Source: Malania oleifera (Eukaryota; Streptophyta; Magnoliopsida; Santalales; Ximeniaceae). From it: DNA of 64,000 nucleotides. The notes below the pieces were generated by a model. It had not been told where the DNA came from. It made no database searches and saw only the letters and a program-made list of their open reading frames with translations. The stretch covers positions 89,821,191 through 89,885,190 of the forward strand of contig NC_080423.1 of the NCBI RefSeq assembly GCF_029873635.1, written 5' to 3'. Made by a program: the position numbers and the translations under genes. This document shows, one piece after another, positions 10,879 to 21,557 of the stretch; position 1 is the stretch's first letter, and every line of letters begins with the position of its first letter.

Positions 10879-13067
10879 TGTTGGAAATGGTGTGATCCCA
10901 AGAGGGGGGTGAATTGGATTTTAAAATAATTTAGCTAAATTAAACATTTGCTGATTCACCATAGATCATATCTCATTTGATATTACAGCATGTATGTAAA
11001 ATGATTAAGCTATGAGTGTGAACATACACATCCAACATATCTCATTTAAATAAAAGTGTACTTCAAATAATTAGACCTATACATAAACAAGGATGTGCAT
11101 ATTAAAATTTAAAGTGCAGTAATTAAATAAGATAGAGAGTGAGTGACAAAAGATATTTGTTATTGAGATTTGGCCAAACTAGCCTACGTCCCTGCCTTGG
11201 GCATTCCCCCTAAGAATTCCACTATCCTTGCTCACTTAAATGGGTGAAGTATAATCCGTTACAACCTCTCCTTACGGGGCGAGGTAAACCCTAGCTCAAT
11301 TACAAGGTTGATCCCAACTTGCCTCATTTACTGGGCTGAGACTCCCCAGATCAATTTCAGGGCTGAATCGAACCTGTCTCACTTATAAGGCTGAGACACC
11401 CCAATTCAATTCTGGGCTAAACCCAACTAGTACATTAAAAATTATTTTTGTACAAAATAATGCTTCTAAATACAAGTTGAGATGTACAACATTAAAGCCT
11501 AAAACATGCCCTCTAATATGATATGAAATCATGCTCAGTAAAGTAAGGGTGCTTTCAAAATCATTTTGCAATCTTTAAATATAATGTGTATGATAAGGAC
11601 CTCAAAGATTTAAACCCTAAATCAAATATATCTCCGAAAATATTTTCGATAAATAAGTAGGAGAACCTAAGGTCTTAGTTTCTCAAATGATCTTTGCAAT
11701 ATAAAGGTTTATCAATGAAAGCGTGGATGCAAAAATGTGTTTCTCCAACAACATATTTACCATGGAAATATGTGGCGAAATCCCAAAGCTTTTTTCTCAG
11801 AAATGTTTTTCAAATATGCAAGCAAGAGAGAGTAAAACACTTGAAAATGAATGCCCAAATAAATAAAAAAATGTTCTCTTGTAAAAATGATTTTCAAGAA
11901 ATAATAAAGAGAGTTGGAGAGTGTAAAAATTTACCCCAAGGAAAAGATTTTTGCAATGAAATCAGTTTGGGGGAACTTTGATTAACAAGGAATTAAAAAT
12001 ATTTGAGAGAAAATTATTTGCTAATCAAAGTTGCTAATCAAAGCAAATGAGGGGTATTTATAGTTTTTTTCTCAAAAATATGACCGTTGGGACACGTTGG
12101 GTATTATTAGATTTGTTTAATTAAATTTCAACCCTAGTTACCGTAGTTAACTATTGGCAACCCAAGAGTTCGGTCACCCAAATAGACACAGAGAAAAGTG
12201 AATTTTTTGGGGTTCAACTGACCATGGGAAACGATCGGTCGGCTGAGCCAGGCAATTTTTTAAAACCTTCATAGTTTTGGTTGCCCGGTGAGTGGTTAGA
12301 TCTATCGAGCCTCACAAATCAATTGCCTAGGGTGTTTATGAACTAAAAGTTTGGTCGCCCGGAGACAGTGGGAAAAGTTAACTTTAAGGTTTGATCTACC
12401 ATGGACAGTTAGTTCAAATATGGCTCGGTCGCTCGAGTCTCAGTCAACTTGTGGACTTCTTATTAGCTCAGTCGACCGAGGCATTTATAACCTCCTAGGT
12501 TTGGTCTCCCGAAACTCTTTCAAAGTAAATTTAGGTCTAGATTTTGATTAAAAGTTTCCCTTGTTCATATAGGTATGACATTTTACTTGAAGAGATTTTT
12601 CATGAAATGTTTAGGAACCTAAGGTCAGACTATGACCTAGGCTTTTTAATTAAGCCCAAAAATTAGGCGTTGGTCGACCAAAGTTTTTGAAAACTTCATT
12701 TTAACTCTAATCTTTGATCCTAACCAATTAGTTATTTAAGAAAAAGTTCTTTTGTGAAAAGTGTTGGTCCCTAGGGTCAATCTAAGGTCGTCTAAACAAT
12801 CAATCCGTATCATGCAGATGTATGCATTATTATTGACCAAAGATAAAATTGAATGCAATACAAATAGAATTGTTATGTCTTCTTCTTCTGCTCTTTAGGT
12901 TTGCATGGAACAGTCTGGATGATGTGAGCTTTAAGTCCTTTCTGGCTTCCATCTTCCTCTTTTGTGTGTGCATTCCAAATAATGAACCTATTCAAAATAC
13001 TAGACACACACATGAGACACTTGTGTTTGTCAACATCAAAATAGAGATCGAACTTAAAAAGCCAACA
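10879..13067 (-). mobile_element. C1: copia-type solo LTR inserted in element A
   Basis: Termini are inverted, TGTTGG...CCAACA, flanked by ATTTC (10874-10878) and GTTTC (13068-13072), a one-mismatch 5-bp duplication. Removing it restores the A LTR exactly as seen at 16408-16440. On the minus strand it begins CTTTTTAAGTTCGATCTC and ends in a C-rich AATTCACCCCCCTCTTGGGA motif typical of SIRE-like copia LTRs. C2 is a relative. A TATA box on the minus strand lies at 12055-12064 (CTATAAATACCCC) and a cluster of GGTCGACC-like palindromes lies upstream of it (12140-12700). About three tandem units near 11290-11430 help explain why it is longer than C2. No internal region remains, hence a solo LTR. 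Confidence 0.75.
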
Positions 13068-13072
13068 GTTTC

Positions 13073-15491
13073 GTACCACTATCCCTTAATCCAGCCATTC
13101 ATAATCAGTTCACAATTCAGCTCAAAAGCCTAATGCATAAATCTACAAGTTACATAATCTACACACATATTAACATTTACTGCATGATTGAGGCGTTTCG
13201 TGTCGCCGTCCCTCGACCAGCCTTTCATACATTCATTTACCATGATTGAGGCGTTTTGTACCTTCGTACCTCAAGCAGCTATTGATACATTCATTTACCA
13301 TGATTGAGGTGTTTTGTACCACCGTCCCTCAATCAGCTATTCATATTCATCACATACATATGTCATGATTCATATCAAACATTTTCTCCATGATTGAGGC
13401 GTTTCATACCGCCGTCCCTCAATCACCTATTCATACTATGCTCTCGCTGAGTTTGAGGCATTTCGTACCGCCGTCCCTCAAACCAATCAATCATCACAAA
13501 CATTTGCAGAGTCTGAGGTGTTTCGTACTGCTGTCCCTCAGATCTGCCATTCTTACTACTACCATGACGAATCACATTATGTTTCGGTGAGCGTTTTCGT
13601 CGTATAGTTATATTTGCAATTTGGGTTTTCCTAAGCGTAATTTGTGCGTTATCGATCATTATTGTTATTACATGTTTCATAGTTTAAGATTATATGTTTC
13701 AAGTTTTATAATTTGTTTGATTTAGGTTATATAATTTGTGTGTAAGGTATGGGTTTCTAAATATATTCGTAAGTAAACGAACTACAATTTTCCAATCATC
13801 CGCATGAATATAACAAACTATCATACCACAACTCTTATATATATAAAAAAAAACCGGCATGCTAATGCTCTGTATTAAACACTTTCTATAACTCAGTTAA
13901 ATTTTATCACATTGTATCCCTGTATAAAATATTGTCATATTACAACTGATCATGACACTGGGCCGGCTATACTAATCACGAAATTGGGCTGGGTGTACTG
14001 ATCACGGCACTAGGTCGGCTATACTATCATAATATACTGAACAATATCATAATTTATGTAATATTCATAACCTTCTAAAATTGTTATCAAACCATGCTTG
14101 TTTTGTGCAATCATAACATAATCCAACATACTTATATACACAGTAAAAATATTCATTCTCATGCCACACAATTTGAATAATAATTCGTAAAATAAAATCT
14201 GTCTAGGATAACTATATTGTTGAACATAATGGTACAATAAACTCGAGAGTTTTACGTAATCCCAAAATACCTGTTTCGCACAAATATACTTATAACCATA
14301 ATAGTCCAAAATTGCCATATGCCTAACCATTCAGAAAATCACATATAACATTTCGATACTTAAAATCTTAGTTTTAAACGGTTAAGCTTCAGAAAAAAAA
14401 AAAAAAAAAAAGCTAACCTAATTTATTCCTCTTACCTGATTCCTGAAGAAATGTCCACAGGGATCCTAAAGCACTTCGTGCGGCATTCACACAAATCCCT
14501 ATATTCACACGCCCTAGTTTAATAAGCTCAATCTCAGAATAATTACTATCCTAACATCCCTGGGCTCATACGCTCCTGTTAACTGATTAAATTCTAAAAA
14601 AAAACGCGAGTATGATCCACTTTCCATATTTAAAGTTAATTTCTAACTTATTTAACAACACTAATATGATCAAATCCCTGCAATTTAACCTAATTCCAAA
14701 ATATTCTACAAAAATTCTATTTAATCAAATCCTTACCATTTAACTTAATCCCTGGAATATTTTCAAAAAATCTAATATAATCCAATCCTGCTGTTTAATT
14801 TAATCCCACAAATATCTCTAAATATCAAATATAATCAAATACTACAATTTAATAAAAAAAAACCGTAATTTTCATACCCATAAAATTACTCTAAAATCCA
14901 TATACAATATTCCAGTAGTTATATACCATGATTTAACCGGGTGAATTTTTAAAATAACTGACATAATTTGTACTTCTCACCTTAACCTTGGAGTGGTGTC
15001 TAGGATTCCCAAATCACAATCTACTCTGATTAAATTGACGAGGATCGAAGTGGGGACCCTGTGGTGGTGTCCGATGGTCAAGTTGGCTGAATATGGGAGA
15101 GGAATTCAAAAGAGAGAGAGAGTGGGTTTTCCTTATCCTAGGAGTGGTGCCTACGACGTCCTAATCACAAATTCACTCCAATTAAAATATTGGTAGTCGA
15201 GAATAGAACTCAGGGATATTTTTCATTCTTCAATCAGTCGAGAATTTACCGAGAAATTGAGGAGAGAGACGAGAGAGCTAGAGACTCCTAAAGGATTGAA
15301 ATCTTTCAAGTTAGTTTAAGTTATATATATTATATTATATTATATTATATTATATTATTTAATTAATAATAATTATTTTTAAATAATTAATTAATTAGAA
15401 TTAATTATTTTATTTATTATTTTTTACTCTTTATTTTTATTTTTATTTTTTTTGGGAATCACTACACCTAAATATTTTTGGGGTCATTACA
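13073..15491 (-). repeat. Element A 3' LTR, remaining part
   Basis: On the minus strand it begins TGTAATGACCCC at 15491, directly after the polypurine tract. It aligns along its length with 34612-36836. It holds the hairpin array (13183-13556) and a three-unit repeat of about 35 bp (13945-14026) that is present as one unit in the other LTR. Confidence 0.85.
13183..13556. repeat. Tandem hairpin array in the LTR of A
   Basis: Six units, mostly 58-60 bp, each holding an inverted repeat GATTGAGG...CCCTCAATC around a loop of about 17 bases containing TTTCGTACCGCCGT. The first four use the stem GATTGAGG; the fifth has GTTTGAGG with CCTCAAAC and the sixth GTCTGAGG with CCTCAGAT. The stem arms therefore change together. 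A seventh related unit lies at the C1 insertion point (13069-13095). Confidence 0.8.
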
Positions 15492-15767
15492 TTTTCCCCT
15501 CCTTATAAAAATTTCGTTGTCGAAATTTGTTGATCAATACTAAGCAAGTCTATATATATAGACTAACCAAGCAATCGAGTAAATCTCCATGGTTACCTGA
15601 CTAGCATTGGCTACAACTAGTACCTACCAGAGCACTCACCTTTCTTAGTAAGCCATCGAGCGAAGAGTCTTGCTTCGCTACAATCATTTACAAGCGAGAG
15701 TTCCCGAAGATAGGAAAGAGTTATAAGCCCATAACACTGTACCTTCCCTCTACTCTGATACCACCAT
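15492..15767 (-). other. Entire internal region of element A
   Basis: Only 276 bp. Read on the minus strand it starts next to the 5' LTR with the primer-binding site, has no ORF, then an AAATTTCG-ACAA-CGAAATTT hairpin (15509-15528), a purine run (ATAAGGAGGGGAAAA) and the 3' LTR. It is more reduced than gag-only elements. Confidence 0.8.
15752..15763 (-). other. Primer-binding site of element A
   Basis: Minus-strand TGGTATCAGAGT, 11 of 12 matches to the initiator tRNA-Met complement TGGTATCAGAGC used by most plant LTR elements. It sits 4 bases inside the 5' LTR end. Confidence 0.75.
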
Positions 15768-16188
15768 CGTAACACCCTAAAAAAAATACCTACTGATATA
15801 ATAAATATAATCATAATAATACACCATCGTGACATCAACATAACATTTCTAATACCATACTATCACATTCCTCATATTTTTTTTTCTTTCATTTTAATCA
15901 CAACACACACACACACACACACACAAATATATATATTACATCTACCCCATACACTGCCTGCGGAAGCAAAAATGTCCCTATCCAAAGCTATACATACCAG
16001 AGTACTACCTCTCCACTAATGCTATACCATTTCTCAAGACAGAACTATAATCCAAAAACTTAAAACATTTACACCCCGACCCTAAGCTTCTATGCCTAGT
16101 TACCCAGTGATCCTAAAATGTTGAAATATTAACAGGGTGAGACACCTCTCGGTAAGATGGAATAAATTAGTGCCAGTGTGTGGCAATG

Positions 16189-16248
<60 letters not shown>

Positions 16249-16514
16249 TCTCTTAATTAACTTAAATGGAATAACAATTTAAACTATACTCGTATCAATA
16301 CAATTTCATAGCACATATTCTTTTCTTTTTTTTCCCAGCTCATAACTCGGCTCAAAAGCCCTATACATATAAATTTCAAGTTACATAATTTGTACACATA
16401 TAAATCATTTGCTGAGATGGAGGTATTTCGTACCGCCGTCCCCCAATCCAACCATTCATAATTAGTTCATAATTCAACTCAAAAGTCCTTTGCATAAATC
16501 CACAAGTTACATAA
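15768..16514 (-). repeat. Element A 5' LTR, terminal segment
   Basis: Matches 10129-10878 and continues beyond it to the point where B entered. The last bases read CGTAACACCC in plus orientation where TGTAACACCC is expected, a single change at the LTR end. The other part of this LTR is at 34612-36836. Confidence 0.85.
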
Positions 16515-16774
16515 TGTAATAGCTCAGACCCAGAAAATAAAAGAAAAATAAATAAAAAGGAAAAGGTGAAATAAATAAAAAGAATATAAATTTAAAAAGG
16601 GCATCAAGCAGGGACTCGTCGATGAATACACGTGTCTTGTCGACGAGGAATTGCCGAGAGTAGGTAAAATTCAGGTTTTTAAAAAGTTTCATCGATGAAC
16701 CCAATGTTCTCGTTGACAAATGTCCTTCTTTGATTCGTTGACGAACCTTTTAGACTCGTCGACGAATGCCAAAT

Positions 16775-16780
16775 TATAAA
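16775..16780 (+). promoter_or_regulatory. TATA box in the LTR of B
   Basis: AATTATAAAGAGGC follows the palindrome zone. The same arrangement recurs in the 3' LTR (TATAAA at 20598-20603). Confidence 0.6.
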
Positions 16781-16815
16781 GAGGCTTAGATCCATTGTCA
16801 GTGTGAAATTTCTCT

Positions 16816-16851
<36 letters not shown>

Positions 16852-17518
16852 GGGTTCGGTTCTCTGACCTTCTCCCTTTGATTTTGGTCCGAATTTAGCC
16901 CGATTCAACAATAGAAAATCAACACGAGGTTCCTAGGGTGATTCTCTTCAAGTTAGCCGGAGCAGAAACTTGATTTGGAGTTCTTGGGCACCACTCCAAA
17001 GCCAGGATAAGTAGGATATTTTTAATATTAAATTAATTATTGTGAGTGTGTGGGCCTAGAAGATGTTAAATGATAAATATTCTGGGGTTGAACTGATTAA
17101 ATTAAGAATTTTTGGAATACAAGGTTCGGTTTCCTATTTGTTTTAGGCTGAACTTCGAGGACCAGGTAAGTGGAAATAAAATTATACTAGGTTTTTCTTT
17201 AAATTTAAATCGGTTATTTTCAAATATAGGAACCATATAATTATTGTATGATTTTTCGGACAATTCATCCAATTTAAAATAATGATTTGGTTATAATTTA
17301 TAGTTTGGAAAAAATAGTGGCATGAGAATAATCCTTTATAATTAACTGATTGGGAATACTGTTTTCTTGAGAATACAATTGGTTGAAAATACTATCTGCT
17401 TGTAAATACTGATCAGTTGTGAATAATGTCTGGTTGTGAGTACTGCTTGACTGTGAACATTGTTTGATGGTGAATATGAGTTGATTGTGAATATTGTCTG
17501 TTGTGAGTGTAAATGTGC

Positions 17519-17846
17519 AGTGAAATACATAGCTGCCCTACGTGGCCCATGTACAGCGTGAGTAGGTAGCCACCCTATGTGGGCCACGTATAGTGAAGTA
17601 TGTAGCTGCCCTACGTGGGCCACGTACTGTGAAATACGTAGTTACCCTACATGGGCCACATATAGTATACTACGTAGCTGCCCTACGTGGGCTGTGTACT
17701 ATGAAATACGTAGCTGCCTTACGTGGGCCACGTACAGTGAGGTACGCAGCTGCCCTACGTGGGCCATGTACAATGAGGTACACAGTTGCCTTACATGGGC
17801 CACGTACTGTGAGGTATGCAATTGCCCTAGGTGGGCCACGTACTGA
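17519..17846. repeat. 36-bp tandem array, nine units, in the 5' LTR of B
   Basis: Unit of 36 bp centred on TACGTGGGCCACGTA, a 7-bp inverted repeat with one central base. Nine degenerate copies here; the 3' LTR has eight (six before C2 and two after it at 33980-34050). Since 36 is divisible by three and the units lack stops, several frames on both strands stay open and give repetitive peptides. Those ORFs are not genes. The array lies about 740 bp downstream of the TATA box and so is probably transcribed. Confidence 0.9.
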
Positions 17847-18643
17847 GTTTAGTGGATTGTATTGTATCCTGTGTGAATGAAATGTGATGTATAGGTTGTT
17901 GACTTTGTGAGATATTGATGTGAACTTTAATGCATAAATAATTATAGCAAAGTAAATCTCTCCGCCTGAGAGCTTTCTGAAAAAGGTGAGTGCCCTGGCA
18001 ATTATAGTCTGGTACCAGAGCAGAGGCAAGTTACATATATGAGTGTGTAAATTTCCCTACTTTTGGAGACTTCACTTATAAACATAACCCCGAGGGTTCA
18101 TTGTGTAAAGTGAGTGTCCTGGTAGTTGTAAAGGTATTAGAGCAGAGGAAAGGTACATGTATAGGCGTGTAATCTTTTCAATCCTCAGGAACTTACACTA
18201 TAAATATTAGTTTTGTTTCTATGACTATAGTTTGTAAATGCCTTGCCAATTGTTGTTTAAGTGATGAATTTATATTATATATTAAAACTCTTCTGCCACA
18301 CACTGCTATAGTTTATTTCTTCCTTACTGAGAAGTGTCTCACCTAGAGGAATTATGAACTTTTCAGGTTTTGCAAGTGATCGAGCTTAGAAAGCTCAGGG
18401 GTAAGGCTGAGAATTTTGGGTAAACTTTGGGTGGTAGTAAGAACTGAAATATGTATAATTATGTTTTATAATTTTTGGTTATGTATTATATGTGGATGGA
18501 TACTCCTTTTGGGTTGTATATAGTACTTTGGTATTTTATTTGAGGTTGTTCTTTATTTTTTCGCTGCATGAATGGTATCAAGGATGGTGATTGGTATCAT
18601 CACACCCCGAGCCCCACCTGGCGGGTTTCATGGCGTGACAAAG

Positions 18644-18655
18644 TGGTATCAAAAC
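18644..18655 (+). other. Degenerate primer-binding site of element B
   Basis: TGGTATCAAAAC, 3 bases after the 5' LTR, differs from TGGTATCAGAGC at two positions. It is in the correct place for a tRNA-Met primer. Confidence 0.65.
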
Positions 18656-19044
18656 TTTAGGTTATAGATTCTGTAGACTTTAGATGGATTAATACTAGAG
18701 TATAGGTTTGAGTTAAGATGAGGGTAAACACGGGTAGATTAAGGTATCGATAGGAATTTGAGTTTTATTTCGTAGCTTAGAGGTAGAAATCCCTTGATGG
18801 ATTTCTATGAATTTTCGAATCAGTCGACAGTTTGAGAAAACCATAGTAAATCCATCGACGGTGATGTTTCCAAGCAGAGAGATTGAAACTTGGAATTAGA
18901 ACTTGAAGGTTAAGATGATTAAGGTTAATTGGGTGTTAGATGTTTAATTGAGGATTTGAATATTAATCTGGTTTTTAGTTTTATAACTGTGCCAGTTATG
19001 TTAAGACGTGGAGATCTTAAACTTGCCTCTGTTATACCTTCAAG

Positions 19045-20067
19045 ATGGATCCCAAAGGTAAAGGCGTGGATGATGGAGGGGGGAATGAGTTGGGGACTTC
19101 CAGTGGAGATGATATTGAAACCTCCTAACTATTGTGAGGTATAGCTCGGCAGGTCAGGGAAGAGATGAGGTAGGATCTTGAGGGATCGAGCTACCCACTA
19201 GTGGACCAAGGTTGTTTGATCGATCAATTCACCCTTCTAAAACCCTCTTCTTTTATGGGAGGTACTGACCCAATTGTAGTTGTGAATTGGGTACAGGAGA
19301 TGGAGAAGATATTGACAGTTCTGAATTGCACTGAAAAAAAAAAAAAAAAAAAGGGTTCCCTTCACCACTTTAAAACTGATAGGAGAGGCCGAGCGGTGGT
19401 GGCTGGCAGTGAAGCTATCAGAAGAGTAATAGGCAGTACCTACTATTATGACGTGGAAGCGTTTCAAGGAGGTTTTCAATAACCGGTATTTTCCCGCCAC
19501 CACGAGGAATGCAAAAGCATAGGAATTCTTCAACTTGACATAGGGGCATCTTACTGTGCAGCAGTACGCTATTAGGTTCATGGAGCTTTCTCACTTCACT
19601 ACTTTCATGGTTCTAGATGAATATCAAAAGGCAATATGGTTTAAGAGGGGCTTGAAACAGAGAATCCATGAGCACGTGACATGCTTACAGATTCAGAGCT
19701 TTTCAGAACTGATGGATAAAGCCACCATTGCAGAGTTAAGCCTGCAGGGAGGTGTAGGGATGCTAAAGCAGTGGAAGAGACCTATGTCTCCCAACTCTCA
19801 TGCTAATGTCGGATAGGGTCCATGGAGGGGAGACAGAGATACTAGGGGTCAGAGGCCAATTAGGAGTGATCATGGCTATCGGGGTAACTCTACACCCTCA
19901 TACTATGCAAGATGTAATTGGAGGCAATAGAGAGAATGCCGAAGTAGGTGTCCTATATGCTATCGGTGTGACAAGTATGGCCACATAGCTCGAAATTTCC
20001 ATGATCCACTGGAAAAATTAGGGACTACTGAGCAACGCACCCACTCCAGATTAGAATTAGGGAAATA
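19045..20067 (+). pseudogene. Ty3/gypsy Gag remnant of element B
   Basis: Starts MDPKGKGVDDGG at 19045. It carries the gypsy Gag signature FMGGTDPIVVVNWVQEMEKI (19255-19314), a Gag core block IWFKRGLKQRIHEHV (19639-19683) and a zinc knuckle in which the last Cys is replaced: CYRCDKYGHIARNF. A run of about 18 A at 19334-19351 and further shifts break the frame. After about 20067 no protease or polymerase follows, only 200 bp to the polypurine tract. Pol has been deleted or was never present. Confidence 0.75.
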
Positions 20068-20262
20068 ATCCAATGCCATGCAGTGGACAAGTGCATGTTT
20101 ACACACTTGCCCCATATGGGACAGACATTGCTAGAGGCACAGGTCATGTATATATATTTGAGATAAATAATAAGTTTCATTTGATTCTTGGTGATGCAAT
20201 TGTTTGTATGCTAGAATAGATTGAGATGTGTGAAATGCGTGACAGAATATATATTGATTAAC

Positions 20263-20303
20263 GAATTTCGAGGATGAAATTTTGTAAAGGGGGGCGGGGA
20301 GAA
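20263..20303 (+). other. Pre-LTR hairpin and polypurine tract of element B
   Basis: GAATTTCG-AGGA-TGAAATTT (20263-20282), then GTAAAGGGGGGCGGGGAGAA up to the LTR. A and H have equivalents, and D has the perfect stem. Confidence 0.75.
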
Positions 20304-21557
20304 TGTAATAACTCAGACCCAAAAAATAAAATAAAATAAGAAAAGGAGAAATAAATAAAGAGAAAATAAATTTAAAAAGGGCTTCAAGTAAGAAGTCATC
20401 GATGAACTTGTTTTCCATCAACGAACGTCCTTCTGGGTCTTATCAACGAATATATGTGTCTTGTCGGAAAGGAGTTATCAAGAACAGGAAAAATTTAGAT
20501 TTTCAAACGCTTCGTCTATGAACCCGATGTTCTCATTGACGAATGTCCTTCTTTGGTACATCAATGAACCTTTTAGACTCGTCGACGAACGCCAGATTAT
20601 AAAGAGGCCTGGATCCATTTTCAGCGTGAAATCTCTCTTTCCTCTCACTCTCTCTCTCTCTTTAAGGTTTGGTTCTTCTTCATTCTCTCTTCGATTCTGG
20701 TCCAGATTTAAACCGATTTGACGATAGGAAACCACCACGAGGTTCCTAGGGCGATTCTCTTCAAGTTAGTCGAAGTAGAAACTTGATTTGGAGTCTTATG
20801 CACCACTCTAAAATCAGGGTAAGTAGGATATTTTTAGTATTAAATTAATTATTGGGAGTCCATGAGCCTAGGAGATGCTAAATGATAAATATTCTAGGTT
20901 GAACTAATTAAATTAGGGATTTTTGGAATAAAGGGTTCGGTTTCCCGTTCATTTTAGGCTGAACTTCGAGGATCAGGTAAGGAGAAATAAAATTATACCA
21001 AGTTCTTACTTAAATTTAAATCAGTTTTTTTTTTTTCGCGTATAGAAACCATATAATTATAATATGATTTTCTCGATGGTTCAAGCAATTTAAAATAATG
21101 ATTTGTTTATAATTATAATTTGGGAAAAACTGTGTGGCATGAGAATAATCATTTATAATTAATTGATTGGGAATACTATTTGCTTGAGAATGCTGTTGGT
21201 TGAGAACACTGTCTCCTTGTAAATACTGATCATTTGTGAATACTATCTTGTTGTAAGTACTGCTTGACTGTGAACATTGTTTGATGGTGAATATGAATTG
21301 ATTGTGAATACTGTCTCTTGTGAGTGTAAATATGCATTGAAATACGTAGCTGCCCTACGTGGGCCACGTACAGTGGAGTATGCAGTTGCCCTACGTGGGC
21401 CATGTATAATGAAGTATGTAGCTGCCCTACGTGGGCCACGTACTGTGAAATACGTAGCTGCCCTACGTGGGCCACATATAGTAAAGTACGTAGCTACCCT
21501 AAGTGGGCCATGTACTGTAAAATACATAGCTGCCCTATGTGGGCCACGTACAATGAG
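20304..21557 (+). repeat. Element B 3' LTR, first part
   Basis: Matches 16515-17800 of the 5' LTR and stops within the sixth unit of the 36-bp array (21339-21557), where C2 is inserted. Confidence 0.85.

Larger units (their letters stand above)
16515..18640 (+). repeat. Element B 5' LTR
   Basis: Starts TGTAATAGCTCAGACCC and ends GGCGTGACA. It matches the 3' LTR, which starts TGTAATAACTCAGACCC and ends GGGTCTGTGACA. Order inside: palindrome zone with CGTCGACGA variants (16600-16770), TATA box, (CT)n tract (16820-16850), 36-bp array (17519-17846), then two sequences resembling primer-binding sites (18010-18021, 18132-18143). It carries about 240 bp near 18060-18300 that the 3' LTR lacks. Confidence 0.85.

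Noticed and set aside
13183-13556. Regular hairpin units considered as a CRISPR-like or tRNA-like cluster
   Set aside because: Stem-loop units are duplicated in both LTRs of a retrotransposon, with no spacers and no tRNA cloverleaf or A/B boxes.
17519-17846. 36-bp repeat spacing reminiscent of a CRISPR array
   Set aside because: Units follow each other without unique spacers, are degenerate, lie in an LTR and recur in the other LTR. The host is a plant.
18010-18021. TGGTACCAGAGC taken as the primer-binding site of B or as part of a tRNA gene
   Set aside because: It lies inside the LTR (both copies have it), the LTR end and target duplication place the real primer site at 18644, and there is no tRNA body around it. 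Kept only as a finding about LTR origin.
17577-18029. Several overlapping ORFs on both strands encoding repetitive peptides (also 21230-21624)
   Set aside because: They are translations of the 36-bp tandem array in the LTR of B. The unit length is a multiple of three and lacks stops, so several frames stay open without being genes.
19334-19351. Poly-A run as a LINE/SINE or processed-pseudogene tail
   Set aside because: Gag sequence of B continues on both sides, so it is a slippage expansion within the gene.
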